Shown here one piece after another: positions 52,165 to 60,575 of a stretch of 64,000 nt of DNA (positions within the stretch are counted from its first letter, which is position 1; each line of letters begins with the position of its first letter). The stretch is taken from NCBI RefSeq assembly GCF_004122095.1, contig NZ_SAWZ01000004.1:124001-188000 (forward strand), read 5' to 3'. Made by a program: the position numbers and the translations under genes. This stretch comes from Pseudoxanthomonas composti (lineage in GTDB: Bacteria; Pseudomonadota; Gammaproteobacteria; Xanthomonadales; Xanthomonadaceae). The notes beneath the pieces are model-generated. The model was not told the origin of the DNA. It was given only the letters and a program-made list of their open reading frames with translations, and did not search any database.

Positions 52165-52571
52165 TCGCCTTCTTCGATGCCAGTGCCTTGATCTACCTGA
52201 TCGAGGGCAACGAGCCTTTCGCAGGGCGCGTGCGCAGGGAATTGGCCGCAGTGTCGCAGGCGCATCCCAACCTTGGAACCGCGGTCAGTCGCCTGTCGTG
52301 GCTGGAATGCAGGGTCGGTCCGATCAAGCATGACAATGCTGCTGCCCTGGCGCTGTTCGATGCGTTCTTCACCCGACCGGATCTGCTCTGGATCGAGCTG
52401 GATCGCGACGTCGTAGAGCTCGCCACGGCGATCCGTGTCCGGCACGGGCTGCGTACCCCGGACGCCCTGCAGGCAGCCAGTTGCCTGCAGCTAGGCGCCG
52501 ATCACCTGTTGCTGACGGGCGACGCCTCGTTCAAGCGTGTCCACGGCCTGAAGGTGACAGTACTTGCCTGA
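52161..52571 (+). CDS. PIN-domain toxin (VapC-like ribonuclease)
   Basis: The 136-residue protein has PIN active-site acids in MIAFFDASALIYLIEGN, in the middle strand SRLSWLECRV (Glu), and in RTPDALQAASCLQLGADHLLLTGD with the C-terminal Asp pair. VapC toxins cleave tRNA or rRNA when free of antitoxin. The start is GTG at 52161 overlapping the antitoxin stop. Inverted repeats of the ACGAGT type lie on both sides of the pair. Confidence 0.88.
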   Translation: MIAFFDASALIYLIEGNEPFAGRVRRELAAVSQAHPNLGTAVSRLSWLECRVGPIKHDNAAALALFDAFFTRPDLLWIELDRDVVELATAIRVRHGLRTPDALQAASCLQLGADHLLLTGDASFKRVHGLKVTVLA

Positions 52572-52587
52572 GCCCTGGAAGAGATAA

Positions 52588-52680
52588 CGAGTGAAGAGGA
52601 ACGAGGAACGAGTAGGAGCGGCTGGATGGCCTTGCCTTCCACTCGTTCCTCGTTCCTCTCAACTCGTTCCTCGCCCTACG
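52588..52680. repeat. ACGAGT-type inverted repeat, downstream of the toxin-antitoxin pair
   Basis: Arms 52596-52613 and 52641-52658 are perfect 18-bp inverted copies of GAGGAACGAGGAACGAGT with a 27-bp loop; a further ACTCGTTCCTCG follows at 52662. It separates the toxin gene and rlmI, which converge on it, and may terminate both. Confidence 0.85.
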
Positions 52681-52688
52681 CTCCCCCC

Positions 52689-53858
52689 TCAATCCACCAC
52701 GCGGCAGAACACCGCCTTCAGATACCGCGATTCCTGCACGTGGGCCATGAACGGGTGGTCCGGGCCGGCGCCGGACACCTTGAGGATCTGGATGGTGCGG
52801 CCGGAGAAGTAGGAGGCCCGGCGCAGCATGTCCAGGAACTCGTGCTCGGCCACCAGCCCGGTGCAGGAGAAGGTCGCGAACAGGCCGCCGGGCTTGACCA
52901 CGCCCAGGGCCAGCTTGTTCATGTCCAGGTACTTCTTCAGCGCCGGGATCACCTGGTCGCGGTCGCGGGTCATCTTGGCCGGGTCCAGGATCACCACGTC
53001 GTACTGCTCGCCGCGGTTGGCCGCATCGCGAAGGTAGGGAAAGATGTCGGCCTGCACGAAGCGCGGGCGCACGTTGTTGAGCTTGGCGTTGCCCTTGGCG
53101 ATGGCGATCACGTCCTGGTCGATGTCCACGCCCAGTACGTCGCTGGCCCCGCGCGCGGCGGCGTAGACCGCAAAGCCGCCGGTGTTGCAGCACAGGTCCA
53201 GCACGGTCTTGCCTTCCACCTGCTGGCTCAGCCACTGCCGGTTCTCGCGCTGGTCGGCGAAGAAGCCAGTCTTGTGCGCGCCGGCCGGGTCGGCGCGGAA
53301 GCGGATGCCGTACTCGGTGATGATCTCGGCCTCGGTGCCCGAGGTGCTGTGGAAGTCGAAGCTCTCCTGCTTCTGCACGTGCTCGTCGGCGAAGCTGTGG
53401 AAGCGGCAGCCGGGGAACTGCGCGCGCAGGGCCTCGTAGATCCAGTCGCGGTGGCGGAACATGCCGGCGGCGAAGAACTCCACCACGATCAGGTCGCCAT
53501 AGCGATCCACCACCAGGCCGGACAGGCCATCGCCCTCGCTGTGCACCACGCGCCAGGCGTCGGAGACCGCATCGAGCTTGAGCCAGTCCCGGCGCAGCGA
53601 CACGGCCGCGGCGATCTTGCGCTGGAACCAGGCCTCATCCACGGCCACGTCCGGGTCGGTCTCCAGGATGCGTACGGCGATGCGCGAATGGCCGTTGTAG
53701 AAGCCGCGGCCGATCCATTCGCCATCCACCCCGAACACGTCCACCAGGCTGCCCGGCTTGGGCTTCTGCGGCGGCTTTTCGACGAGTTTCTGGAAGATCC
53801 AGGGATGGGAGGAACGCCAGGCGTTCTTGAGGCGGACGGCGGGGAGCTGAATGGTCAT
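52689..53858 (-). CDS. rlmI: 23S rRNA (cytosine-1962-C5) methyltransferase RlmI
   Basis: RlmI methylates C1962 of 23S rRNA. The 389-residue protein has an N-terminal PUA-like domain (LKNAWRSSHPWIFQ, SLVDVFGVDGEWIGRGFYN), then the SAM-binding fold with VLDLCCNTGGFAVYAAA and GVDIDQDVIAIA. The motif ILDPAKMTRD and the catalytic Cys in ATFSCTGLV complete it. Length is normal. It is on the minus strand, with the toxin-antitoxin pair converging on its 3' end. Confidence 0.95.
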   Translation of the reverse strand: MTIQLPAVRLKNAWRSSHPWIFQKLVEKPPQKPKPGSLVDVFGVDGEWIGRGFYNGHSRIAVRILETDPDVAVDEAWFQRKIAAAVSLRRDWLKLDAVSDAWRVVHSEGDGLSGLVVDRYGDLIVVEFFAAGMFRHRDWIYEALRAQFPGCRFHSFADEHVQKQESFDFHSTSGTEAEIITEYGIRFRADPAGAHKTGFFADQRENRQWLSQQVEGKTVLDLCCNTGGFAVYAAARGASDVLGVDIDQDVIAIAKGNAKLNNVRPRFVQADIFPYLRDAANRGEQYDVVILDPAKMTRDRDQVIPALKKYLDMNKLALGVVKPGGLFATFSCTGLVAEHEFLDMLRRASYFSGRTIQILKVSGAGPDHPFMAHVQESRYLKAVFCRVVD

Positions 53859-53914
53859 CGGCCTATTCTACGTGGCCGCGTTGACGCGGCCGCGGCCAGC
53901 TGCGCAGAATCTGC

Positions 53915-54036
53915 GCAGAAGGGGAGTAGCTCCCACGCGTTGTCGCCGTCAAGTCGGGCCGCATTGGCCCCGGTGCAACGGCAACCGGTCCACCGCCGGT
54001 TGTGAGCGAGACCTTCGCCGCATCGGCGAAGGCGTC
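53915..54036 (+). promoter_or_regulatory. yybP-ykoY (manganese) riboswitch upstream of the TerC-family gene
   Basis: The leader has the conserved GGGGAGTAGCTCCCAC (from 53921), GCCGTCAAG, and GAGCGAGACCTTCGCCG with the hairpin CCTTCGCCG-CAT-CGGCGAAGG (about 54012-54032). These are the sequence and structural marks of the yybP-ykoY class, which senses Mn2+ and precedes alx/mntP genes in E. coli. It ends about 80 bases before the gene start. Boundaries are approximate. Confidence 0.85.
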
Positions 54037-54118
54037 CCGGTTCACGAGTCCATCCGTCCCCGCGCGACATCCTGACCTGGTCCGGTCCGGTTTCCCCCTC
54101 ACGCGACGGAGAATGACG

Positions 54119-55072
54119 ATGCAGACGATTGCCAACCCCTGGCTCTGGGGCGGATTTGCGGTGGTGGTGATCGCCGCGCTGCTGGCCGACCTGGTGCTGA
54201 TGCGCCACGGCGGGCCGCACAAGGTGACCTTCAAGGAAGCGACCTGGTGGTCCATCGGCTGGATCGTGCTGGCGCTGCTGTTCAACGCCGGCCTGTGGTG
54301 GTACCTGCGCGGCACCCTGGACACGGCCGAGGCCAACCGCATCGGCCTGGAGTTCCTGACCGGCTATCTGGTCGAGAAATCCCTGGCGGTGGACAACATC
54401 TTCGTGTTCCTGATGGTGATGAGCTACTTCGCCGTGCCGGAGGAAGAGCGGCAGAAGGTGCTGGTGATCGGCGTGCTGGGCGCGATCGTGCTGCGCGCGG
54501 TGATGATCTTCGCCGGCGCCGCGCTGCTGACCAAGTTTCACTGGCTGCTGTACGTGTTCGGCGCGTTCCTGCTGTTCACCGGCATCAAGATGTGGTTCTC
54601 CGCGGGCAAGGAACCGGACCTGGAATCCAACCCGGCGCTGCGCTGGATGCGCAGCCATTTGCGCCTGACCGACGGGTATCACGGCCATGCCCTGAGCGTG
54701 ATGCGCGAGGGCAAGCGCTGGTTCACGCCGCTGTTCGTGGTGCTGATCCTGATCGCGGTGACCGACGTGATCTTCGCGGTGGATTCGATCCCGGCGATCT
54801 TCGCCATCACCACCGACCCGTTCATCGTGCTGACCTCCAACGTGTTCGCGGTGCTGGGCCTGCGCGCGATGTTCTTCCTGCTGGCCGGCATGGCCGACCG
54901 CTTCCACCTGCTGCCCTACGGCCTGGCCGTGGTGCTGGTCTACATCGGCGCAAAGATGCTGCTGATCGATGTGGTGAAGATCCCGGTGCTGGTCTCGTTG
55001 GGGGTGGTGTTTGGCATCCTGGCGGTGACGGTGTGGCTGAGCCTGGTACGGCCTGCCAAGGGCACTGACTGA
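54119..55072 (+). CDS. TerC/Alx-family membrane protein, manganese-linked
   Basis: The 317-residue inner-membrane protein has about nine hydrophobic segments and the TerC/Alx motifs FLTGYLVEKSLAVDNIFVFL and AVTDVIFAVDSIPAIFAITTDPFIV, with acidic residues in the membrane that suit metal movement. E. coli Alx is linked to manganese homeostasis, and the riboswitch upstream fits that role. ATG 54119 is chosen because GGAG lies seven bases before it; ATG 54113 in the same frame is too close. Confidence 0.9.
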   Translation: MQTIANPWLWGGFAVVVIAALLADLVLMRHGGPHKVTFKEATWWSIGWIVLALLFNAGLWWYLRGTLDTAEANRIGLEFLTGYLVEKSLAVDNIFVFLMVMSYFAVPEEERQKVLVIGVLGAIVLRAVMIFAGAALLTKFHWLLYVFGAFLLFTGIKMWFSAGKEPDLESNPALRWMRSHLRLTDGYHGHALSVMREGKRWFTPLFVVLILIAVTDVIFAVDSIPAIFAITTDPFIVLTSNVFAVLGLRAMFFLLAGMADRFHLLPYGLAVVLVYIGAKMLLIDVVKIPVLVSLGVVFGILAVTVWLSLVRPAKGTD

Positions 55073-55087
55073 GGGCTGGGGAGCTGG

Positions 55088-55420
55088 TGAGTGAGGAACG
55101 AGTGTTGAGGAACGAGGAACGAGTGTGAGCAGTGCCGCTCGCTCCATGCCGCTCACCTCGCAACTCTCCACCCGCCCCCCTTGTCGCCGAGGCTCCGTAC
55201 TTCCCTGTGGGAGCGGATTCAGCCGCGAAGAGGCTTTACCGGTAATGCCTCTTCGCGGCTGAAGCCGCTCCCACAGACCCCCCGGGCTTCGCGCGTACCC
55301 GCCCTCTCTGCCCCGGCTTTTCCGCTCACTCCTCACTCCTCACTCCTCGCCTCATCCCTCACTCCTCCCCCCAACTCCTTCCTCGTTCCTCCCCACTCGT
55401 TCCTCAACACGGGACACAGA
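55088..55420. repeat. Mixed repeat gap: ACGAGT-type blocks with a REP palindrome
   Basis: GAGGAACGAGTGTTGAGG and AACGAGGAACGAGTG occupy about 55090-55128, and CTCACTCCT/CTCGTTCCTC runs fill about 55320-55410. Between them at 55206-55275 lies a clean REP palindrome (listed separately). No gene is seen in 55073-55463. Confidence 0.7.
55206..55275. repeat. REP-type palindrome (TGTGGGAGCGG variant)
   Basis: It begins TGTGGGAGCGGATTCAGCCG and ends CGGCTGAAGCCGCTCCCACA; inner arms are AGAGGCTTTACCGG / TAATGCCTCTTCG. It is nested inside the ACGAGT-type blocks, so it arrived in, or is older than, that sequence. Confidence 0.88.
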
Positions 55421-55463
55421 ATCCCGCTTGCATTCCACCCCCGCCACCGCCATCGAGGCAGGC

Positions 55464-56276
55464 ATGGACAGCCATCACCCCGACGATCCGCGCTTCGATG
55501 CGCAAGCCCAGGGCCGCTTCGACCGCCGCCGCCTGCTGCGCGCGCTCAATGCCAGCCTGGTGTTCGTGCTGCTGCTGGTGCTGGTGTATTCGGCCCAGGG
55601 CAGCTTCGACTGGCGGCCGTGGGCGGTGGCGCCGCACGCGCTGGAGGGCCTGAAGGGGCTGCTGACCGCGCCGCTGCTGCATGGCTCGGTTGATCACATC
55701 GCCGCCAATGCGGTGGCGCTGCTGATGCTGGGCACGCTGGCCGGCAGCGTCTATCCCAAGGCCACCGTGCGCGCGCTGCCGCTGCTGTGGCTGGGCTCGG
55801 GCCTGGGCGCCTGGCTGCTGGGCGATGCCGGCTCGCGGCACCTGGGCGCCAGCGGCGTCGGCCATGGCCTGATGTTCCTGGTGTTCGGGCTGGGCCTGCT
55901 GCGCCGCGACCGCGCGGCCATCGCCACCAGCATGATCGCCTTCCTGTTCTACGGCAGCATGCTGGTGACCGTGCTGCCGCACGAGCCCGGCGTGTCCTGG
56001 CAGGCGCACATGGGCGGGGCCATCGGCGGACTGGTGGCGGCGCTGCTGTTCCGCCGCGCCGATCCGGCCCTGCCGCGCAAGCGCTACAGCTGGGAGGACG
56101 AGGAGGAGGCGCAGGCGCTGGCCGAGGACCCGGATGGCCTGGAGCTGCCGATGCCGCGCGAGGTCCCGGTGCTGTGGCATCCGGCGCCGCCGACGCGGGT
56201 GGTGCTGCCGTTTCCCGCGCCGCGTCCGCCTTCTCCGGATCTGCCCCCAACCGCGCCCGGTCGGGGCCAGCCCTGA
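55464..56276 (+). CDS. Rhomboid-family intramembrane serine protease
   Basis: The 270-residue protein has about six membrane segments. The catalytic Ser is in RHLGASGVGHGLMFLV (GxSG motif) and the His in QAHMGGAIGGLVAALL. HGSVDHIAANAVALLMLG carries the HxxxN signature of the second helix. The C-terminal tail (about 80 residues) is acidic, then Pro-rich, and lies outside the membrane. Substrates are unknown. The start at 55464 follows GAGGC; an upstream TTG at 55428 is less likely. Confidence 0.9.
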   Translation: MDSHHPDDPRFDAQAQGRFDRRRLLRALNASLVFVLLLVLVYSAQGSFDWRPWAVAPHALEGLKGLLTAPLLHGSVDHIAANAVALLMLGTLAGSVYPKATVRALPLLWLGSGLGAWLLGDAGSRHLGASGVGHGLMFLVFGLGLLRRDRAAIATSMIAFLFYGSMLVTVLPHEPGVSWQAHMGGAIGGLVAALLFRRADPALPRKRYSWEDEEEAQALAEDPDGLELPMPREVPVLWHPAPPTRVVLPFPAPRPPSPDLPPTAPGRGQP

Positions 56277-56350
56277 TCGCCGCGCGCGGCGCCGGCCCAC
56301 GCTGAGGCTGCACAGTCTCGATGGAGTCTCAAACAACCCCGAAAGCATCC

Positions 56351-56420
56351 CGTGGGAGCGGCTTCAGCCGCTAAGGGGCTTTGGCGGGCCAGCCCCTTCG
56401 CGGCTAAAGCCGCTTCCACG
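56351..56420. repeat. REP-type palindrome (TGTGGGAGCGG variant)
   Basis: It begins GTGGGAGCGGCTTCAGCCGC and ends GCGGCTAAAGCCGCTTCCAC, with the inner pair AAGGGGCTTTGG / GCCAGCCCCTTC. It lies between the rhomboid and chitinase genes. Confidence 0.85.
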
Positions 56421-56505
56421 GGGCGACAGGCGGCGCGGTCATGGCGAAGCGTGGCGATGCGAGGTTCCCCTTAGACTCGGGGGCCCGTTGTGCCTGGAGT
56501 GGTCC

Positions 56506-57648
56506 ATGTTCCCGAAGCGTCTCCTGCTCTGCCTGCTGCTGCTTGGCTGCATGACCGCGCCTGCCTTGGCCGAGCCCGCGGTTCAGGCCGCCGCGCGTCC
56601 GCGCGTCGTCGGCTACGTGGCCAATGGCGAGCAGCTGCCGGACATCGACCCGCGCAAGCTGGATGTGATCAATTTCGCCTTCACCGTGGTTGGCCCGGAC
56701 CACCGCGTGCGCTTTCCCGACGCCCTGGGGCCGCGCACGGTCGATGGACTGGTCGCCCTGCGCAAGCGCAACCCCGACCTGAAGGTCGTGCTGTCCATCG
56801 GCGGCTGGGGCGCGGGCCACTTCTCCGAGGCCGCCGCCACCCCGGCCGCGCGCCAGGCCTTCACCGACAGTGCGATGGCGCTGCTGCGCCGGCACGACGT
56901 CGATGGCCTGGACGTGGACTGGGAATACCCCACCGTGGGCGATGCCGGGATCAGCGCCAGCCCGGCGGACCGGGACAACTTCACCGCGCTGTTGAAGTCC
57001 CTGCGCCAGGCGCTGGAGGCCCAAGGCAAGGTCACCCAGCGGCATTACCTGCTGACCATCGCCGCGGCCGAGGGGCGCTTTGCCGCCGGGCTGGACCTGC
57101 CGCGCATCGCGCCGCTGCTGGACTGGATCAACCTGATGACCTACGACTTCTACGGCAGCGCCACGCCCACCACCGGCCATTCCGGCGCGCTATACCCTTC
57201 GGCCCAGCGCAGGGGCGAGGGCCGCAGTGCCGACGAGGCAGTGCGTTACTTCACCCAGGCCGGCGTGCCGGCCGCCAAGCTGCACCTGGGCATGGCCTTC
57301 TACGGGCGTCGTTTTGGCGACGTGCAAGCGGACCAGCACGGCCTGCTGCAGCGCTATGCCAGCGATGGCGGCTTCATTTCCTACCGCCGCATCGTCGATG
57401 AGCGACTGACCGAGCACGGCTTCGAGCGGCACTGGGACGACAGCGCCCAGGCGGCCTGGCTGTGGAACCCCAGCACCGCGCAGATGATCAGCTACGACGA
57501 CCCGCAGGCCTTACGGGCCAAGGTGGCCTACGTGCGCCGCCACGGCCTGGGCGGGGTGATGTTCTGGGAGTACCGCGAGGACCACGACGAGGACCTGCTG
57601 GACGTGGTGGGCGAGGCCCTGGACGCGCCCATGGAGACCGGCAGCTGA
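56506..57648 (+). CDS. GH18 chitinase, exported
   Basis: The 380-residue precursor has a signal peptide (LLLCLLLLGCMTAPALA; the Cys could also be lipidated). The GH18 motif DGLDVDWE lies at 133-140 with catalytic Glu140, preceded by KVVLSIGGWG. The barrel continues with INLMTYDFYGS and GVMFWEYREDHDEDLLDVVG, which closes the TIM barrel. Members hydrolyse chitin or related glycans. GGAG lies seven bases before the ATG. It converges with the DUF3817 gene, with ten bases between stops. Confidence 0.93.
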   Translation: MFPKRLLLCLLLLGCMTAPALAEPAVQAAARPRVVGYVANGEQLPDIDPRKLDVINFAFTVVGPDHRVRFPDALGPRTVDGLVALRKRNPDLKVVLSIGGWGAGHFSEAAATPAARQAFTDSAMALLRRHDVDGLDVDWEYPTVGDAGISASPADRDNFTALLKSLRQALEAQGKVTQRHYLLTIAAAEGRFAAGLDLPRIAPLLDWINLMTYDFYGSATPTTGHSGALYPSAQRRGEGRSADEAVRYFTQAGVPAAKLHLGMAFYGRRFGDVQADQHGLLQRYASDGGFISYRRIVDERLTEHGFERHWDDSAQAAWLWNPSTAQMISYDDPQALRAKVAYVRRHGLGGVMFWEYREDHDEDLLDVVGEALDAPMETGS

Positions 57649-57658
57649 CCGGTCCGGA

Positions 57659-58018
57659 TCATCCGGCCTGAAGCCTGGCGGCCTTGGCCTGTGCGTGCGC
57701 GAGCTGCCGACGATGTAGGTAAGGGTCGTTGACGAAGGTGCCGAACGGAATCAGCGCGGCCAACGCCGTGCGCAGCCAGCCCACGATGCCGAAACCGCGC
57801 ATCGGCAAGGTGACCAGCATCACCGCGATGTAGGCGATGAACGCCACGCCATGGGCCATGCCCAGCGGCGGCACCAGCACCGGGTTGTGCCAGAAGTACT
57901 TCAGCGGCATGGCGATGAGGAACAGGCCGATGGTGGTGATGCCCTCGATGAGGGCGATGAAGCGGAAGAAGCGGATCATGGGCAGTGCGGCAGCGGCGTC
58001 GGCGGCATTGTGCGGCAT
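57659..58018 (-). CDS. DUF3817 integral membrane protein
   Basis: The 119-residue protein has three hydrophobic helices: IRFFRFIALIEGITTIGLFLIAMPLKYF, LGMAHGVAFIAYIAVMLVTLPM, and a C-terminal helix with PFGTFVNDPYLHR. The family is widespread and uncharacterised. MPHNAADA at 58018 is chosen; ATG at 57979 would still keep all helices. A longer in-frame extension to 58090 has no support. Confidence 0.85.
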   Translation of the reverse strand: MPHNAADAAAALPMIRFFRFIALIEGITTIGLFLIAMPLKYFWHNPVLVPPLGMAHGVAFIAYIAVMLVTLPMRGFGIVGWLRTALAALIPFGTFVNDPYLHRRQLAHAQAKAARLQAG

Positions 58019-58124
58019 CGCGCCTGCGCCCGAGGGACGTCTTGCCTGATCGTCATGTCGCCGCAGACGACAACGCCACGCGACCTGCATCGCGCGGCGT
58101 TGTCGCAGGAACCGAGTACGACGG

Positions 58125-60386
58125 TCAGAACTTGGCCGTGAACTCCACCCCGTAGGTGCGCGGCTCGTTGAGGAAGCCGGTCAGGTTGTTGAAGTCGATC
58201 GCGCCCACCACGCGCTCCTGGTCGGTGATGTTGCGGCCATACAGCGCCACTTCGTAGTCGCCGTAGTGCCAGGCATAGCCCAGGCGCAGGCCGCCTTCCA
58301 GGGTCGACTTGCCGGTGAACTCGATCGACTCGTACAGGAAGAAGTCCACCTCGCTGCGATAGGCCCAGTCGGTGTAGACATAGAACTCGCTGCCCTCGGC
58401 CAGCGGGATGCCCCAGCGCGCGGTCAGGTTGTGGGTCCACTTGGGCGCCTGCGGCAACGCGTTGCCGTCGATCAGCGCGCGGCCCTGGGCGTCGAGCGGG
58501 TCGGTGACCGTGCATTGCGCGCATACCGCCACCGCCAGGCCCGGGTCCTTGATCTCGGTGTCGTTGTAGCTGCTGCCCAGGGTGACCAGAAAGTTGTCGG
58601 CCAGGTAGGCCTGCAGGTCCAGCTCGAAGCCCTGGCCCACGCTCTTGTCGGCGTTGAGCAGGATGTTGGCGTTGGCCGCGCCACCCACGGCGGTGAGCTG
58701 CTGGTCCTTGACCTCGTAGTAGAAGACGTTGGCGCTCAGGCGCGCGCGCTTGCCCCAGAAGTCGCTCTTGATGCCGAACTCGTAGGAGGTGGAAGTCTCC
58801 GGCTTGGCCACCGACTTGCCGTTGAAGTCGCCCGCGGCCTGGATGCTGCTGCCGCGATAGCCGGTGGCCACGCGCGCGAACAGGTTGGTGTCGTCGCTGA
58901 GCTTGTAGACGCCGGACAGGTCCCAGCTGAGCTTCTTGTCCTCCGGGGAGGCCGACAGGTTGCCATCGGGCTCGCCGGCGGCCAGTTCGGCCAGGCCGCC
59001 CTTCACGCCCTGGTAGGCCTGCACGGTCAGGTCCTTCTCATCGACCGTGTAGCGCAGGCCGGCGCGCAGCTCCAGCGCGTCGGTGGCCTGCCAGGTGGCC
59101 GCGCCGAAGGCGGCCCAGGACTTGTTGGTCTGGCGGATGCGCTCATAGCCGCTCTGCGCACCGGCCGCGAACAAGGTGTCGTAGCTGAAGCTCTCGACCT
59201 GGTAGTCCTCGTCGAAATAGAACAGGCCGGCCTGCCAGTTCCACGGGCCATCGAAGGCCGACTCGATGCGGAATTCCTGCGTGTACTGCTTGTGCTCGGG
59301 GATGCCGTCGGCGGTTTCCGACGCGAAGGGGATGAACCCCGGGCCGGAGGGCGGGGCGTAGACCGCGCCGTAGCCGCCATCGATGTCGCCGCGGTTGATC
59401 GTCTCCACCGACTCGTAGCCGGTGATCGAGTACAGCTTGTAGTCGCCCAGGTCCCAGCTCAGGCGCGCATTGGCGCCCTGCGAGTCCAGCTCGGAGTAGT
59501 TCAGGCCGTCCTGGGTGACCTTGGTGCGGTCGAAGCCCGGCACCAGGTCGTTGGTTCCGGGCTGGATGATGTTGGCGCGGAACAGCCGCGCGGTGCCGTT
59601 GAGGTGGCGCGCATGCGCGCCCAGCAGGGCCTCGAAGCCATCGCCCTCGTAGAGGAACTGCACGCGCGCGGCGGTCTCGTCATAGCCCTCGAAGCCATCG
59701 TTCGGACCCGGGTAGGCGTTGTCCACCCAGTCGTCGCGCCGCTGGTACAGCATCGAGGCGCGCGCGGACCAGCGCTCGCTCAGCGCACCGCCCACCGCGC
59801 CTTCCAGGTTCCACTGGTTGTAGCGGCCGTAGCCGATCTTGGCGTAGCCGTCGGTCTCCTGCGAGGGGCGCACCGAGTCGAACTTCACCACGCCGGCCGG
59901 GCTGTTGCGGCCGAACAGCGAGCCCTGCGGGCCGCGCAGCACTTCCACCCCGGCCAGGTCGAACAGTGGGAAGCCCTTGAGGATGGGGTTCTCCTGCACC
60001 ACGTCGTCGTACACCAGCGACACCGGCTGGGAGGTGTTGAGACGGAAATCGGTGTTGCCGTAACCGCGGATGTAGAAGCGCGGGAAGGCGCGGCCGAAGG
60101 AGGACTCGATGTTCAGGCTGGGCACGCGACCGGACAGGTAGCGCACGTCCTGGCCGCCGGAGGCCAGCACCTGCAGCTGCTCGGCATCGATGGCCGAGAT
60201 GGAGACCGGCACGTCCTGGATATTTTCCACGCGGCGCTGGGCGGTGACCTGCACCGTGTCCAGGGTGGAGGCCGTCGGCTGGCTGGTGCTGCTGTCCTGG
60301 GCCAGCACGGGCGCGCCGGGCAGGGCCAGGGCAATGGCGAGGGCAAGGCGGCGCGTATTCACGCGCGGCTGCGGCGATCGGGACAT
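58125..60386 (-). CDS. TonB-dependent outer-membrane receptor
   Basis: The 753-residue precursor starts MSRSPQPRVNTRRLALAIAL with a signal ending LAQ, then DTVQVTAQRRVENI (TonB box) and the plug with SAIDAEQLQVLASGGQDVRYLS and FPRFYIRGYGNTDFRLN. The barrel ends YGVEFTAKF with the normal final Phe. The plug type (VLRGPQGSLFGRNSPAGVVKF) is that of receptors importing diverse carbon compounds, often aromatic. It shares an intergenic region with the divergent AIM24 gene but not an obvious function. Confidence 0.92.
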   Translation of the reverse strand: MSRSPQPRVNTRRLALAIALALPGAPVLAQDSSTSQPTASTLDTVQVTAQRRVENIQDVPVSISAIDAEQLQVLASGGQDVRYLSGRVPSLNIESSFGRAFPRFYIRGYGNTDFRLNTSQPVSLVYDDVVQENPILKGFPLFDLAGVEVLRGPQGSLFGRNSPAGVVKFDSVRPSQETDGYAKIGYGRYNQWNLEGAVGGALSERWSARASMLYQRRDDWVDNAYPGPNDGFEGYDETAARVQFLYEGDGFEALLGAHARHLNGTARLFRANIIQPGTNDLVPGFDRTKVTQDGLNYSELDSQGANARLSWDLGDYKLYSITGYESVETINRGDIDGGYGAVYAPPSGPGFIPFASETADGIPEHKQYTQEFRIESAFDGPWNWQAGLFYFDEDYQVESFSYDTLFAAGAQSGYERIRQTNKSWAAFGAATWQATDALELRAGLRYTVDEKDLTVQAYQGVKGGLAELAAGEPDGNLSASPEDKKLSWDLSGVYKLSDDTNLFARVATGYRGSSIQAAGDFNGKSVAKPETSTSYEFGIKSDFWGKRARLSANVFYYEVKDQQLTAVGGAANANILLNADKSVGQGFELDLQAYLADNFLVTLGSSYNDTEIKDPGLAVAVCAQCTVTDPLDAQGRALIDGNALPQAPKWTHNLTARWGIPLAEGSEFYVYTDWAYRSEVDFFLYESIEFTGKSTLEGGLRLGYAWHYGDYEVALYGRNITDQERVVGAIDFNNLTGFLNEPRTYGVEFTAKF

Positions 60387-60575
60387 GGCGGGTTTCCGTG
60401 GGTGGTGGGGCGCGGCCCGGTCGGGCCTCGGCAGGCGCATGTTGCAGGACGATGACGCCGGCGGCAAACGCCCGCCATGCATGACCTTATGCAGGGCCGT
60501 GGGCGCATCGCGGCGGCTAGACTCGGCGCGTTCCTTCCGCGGTTGTTTCCCCTTGCCCAGACACGGATGCAGACC

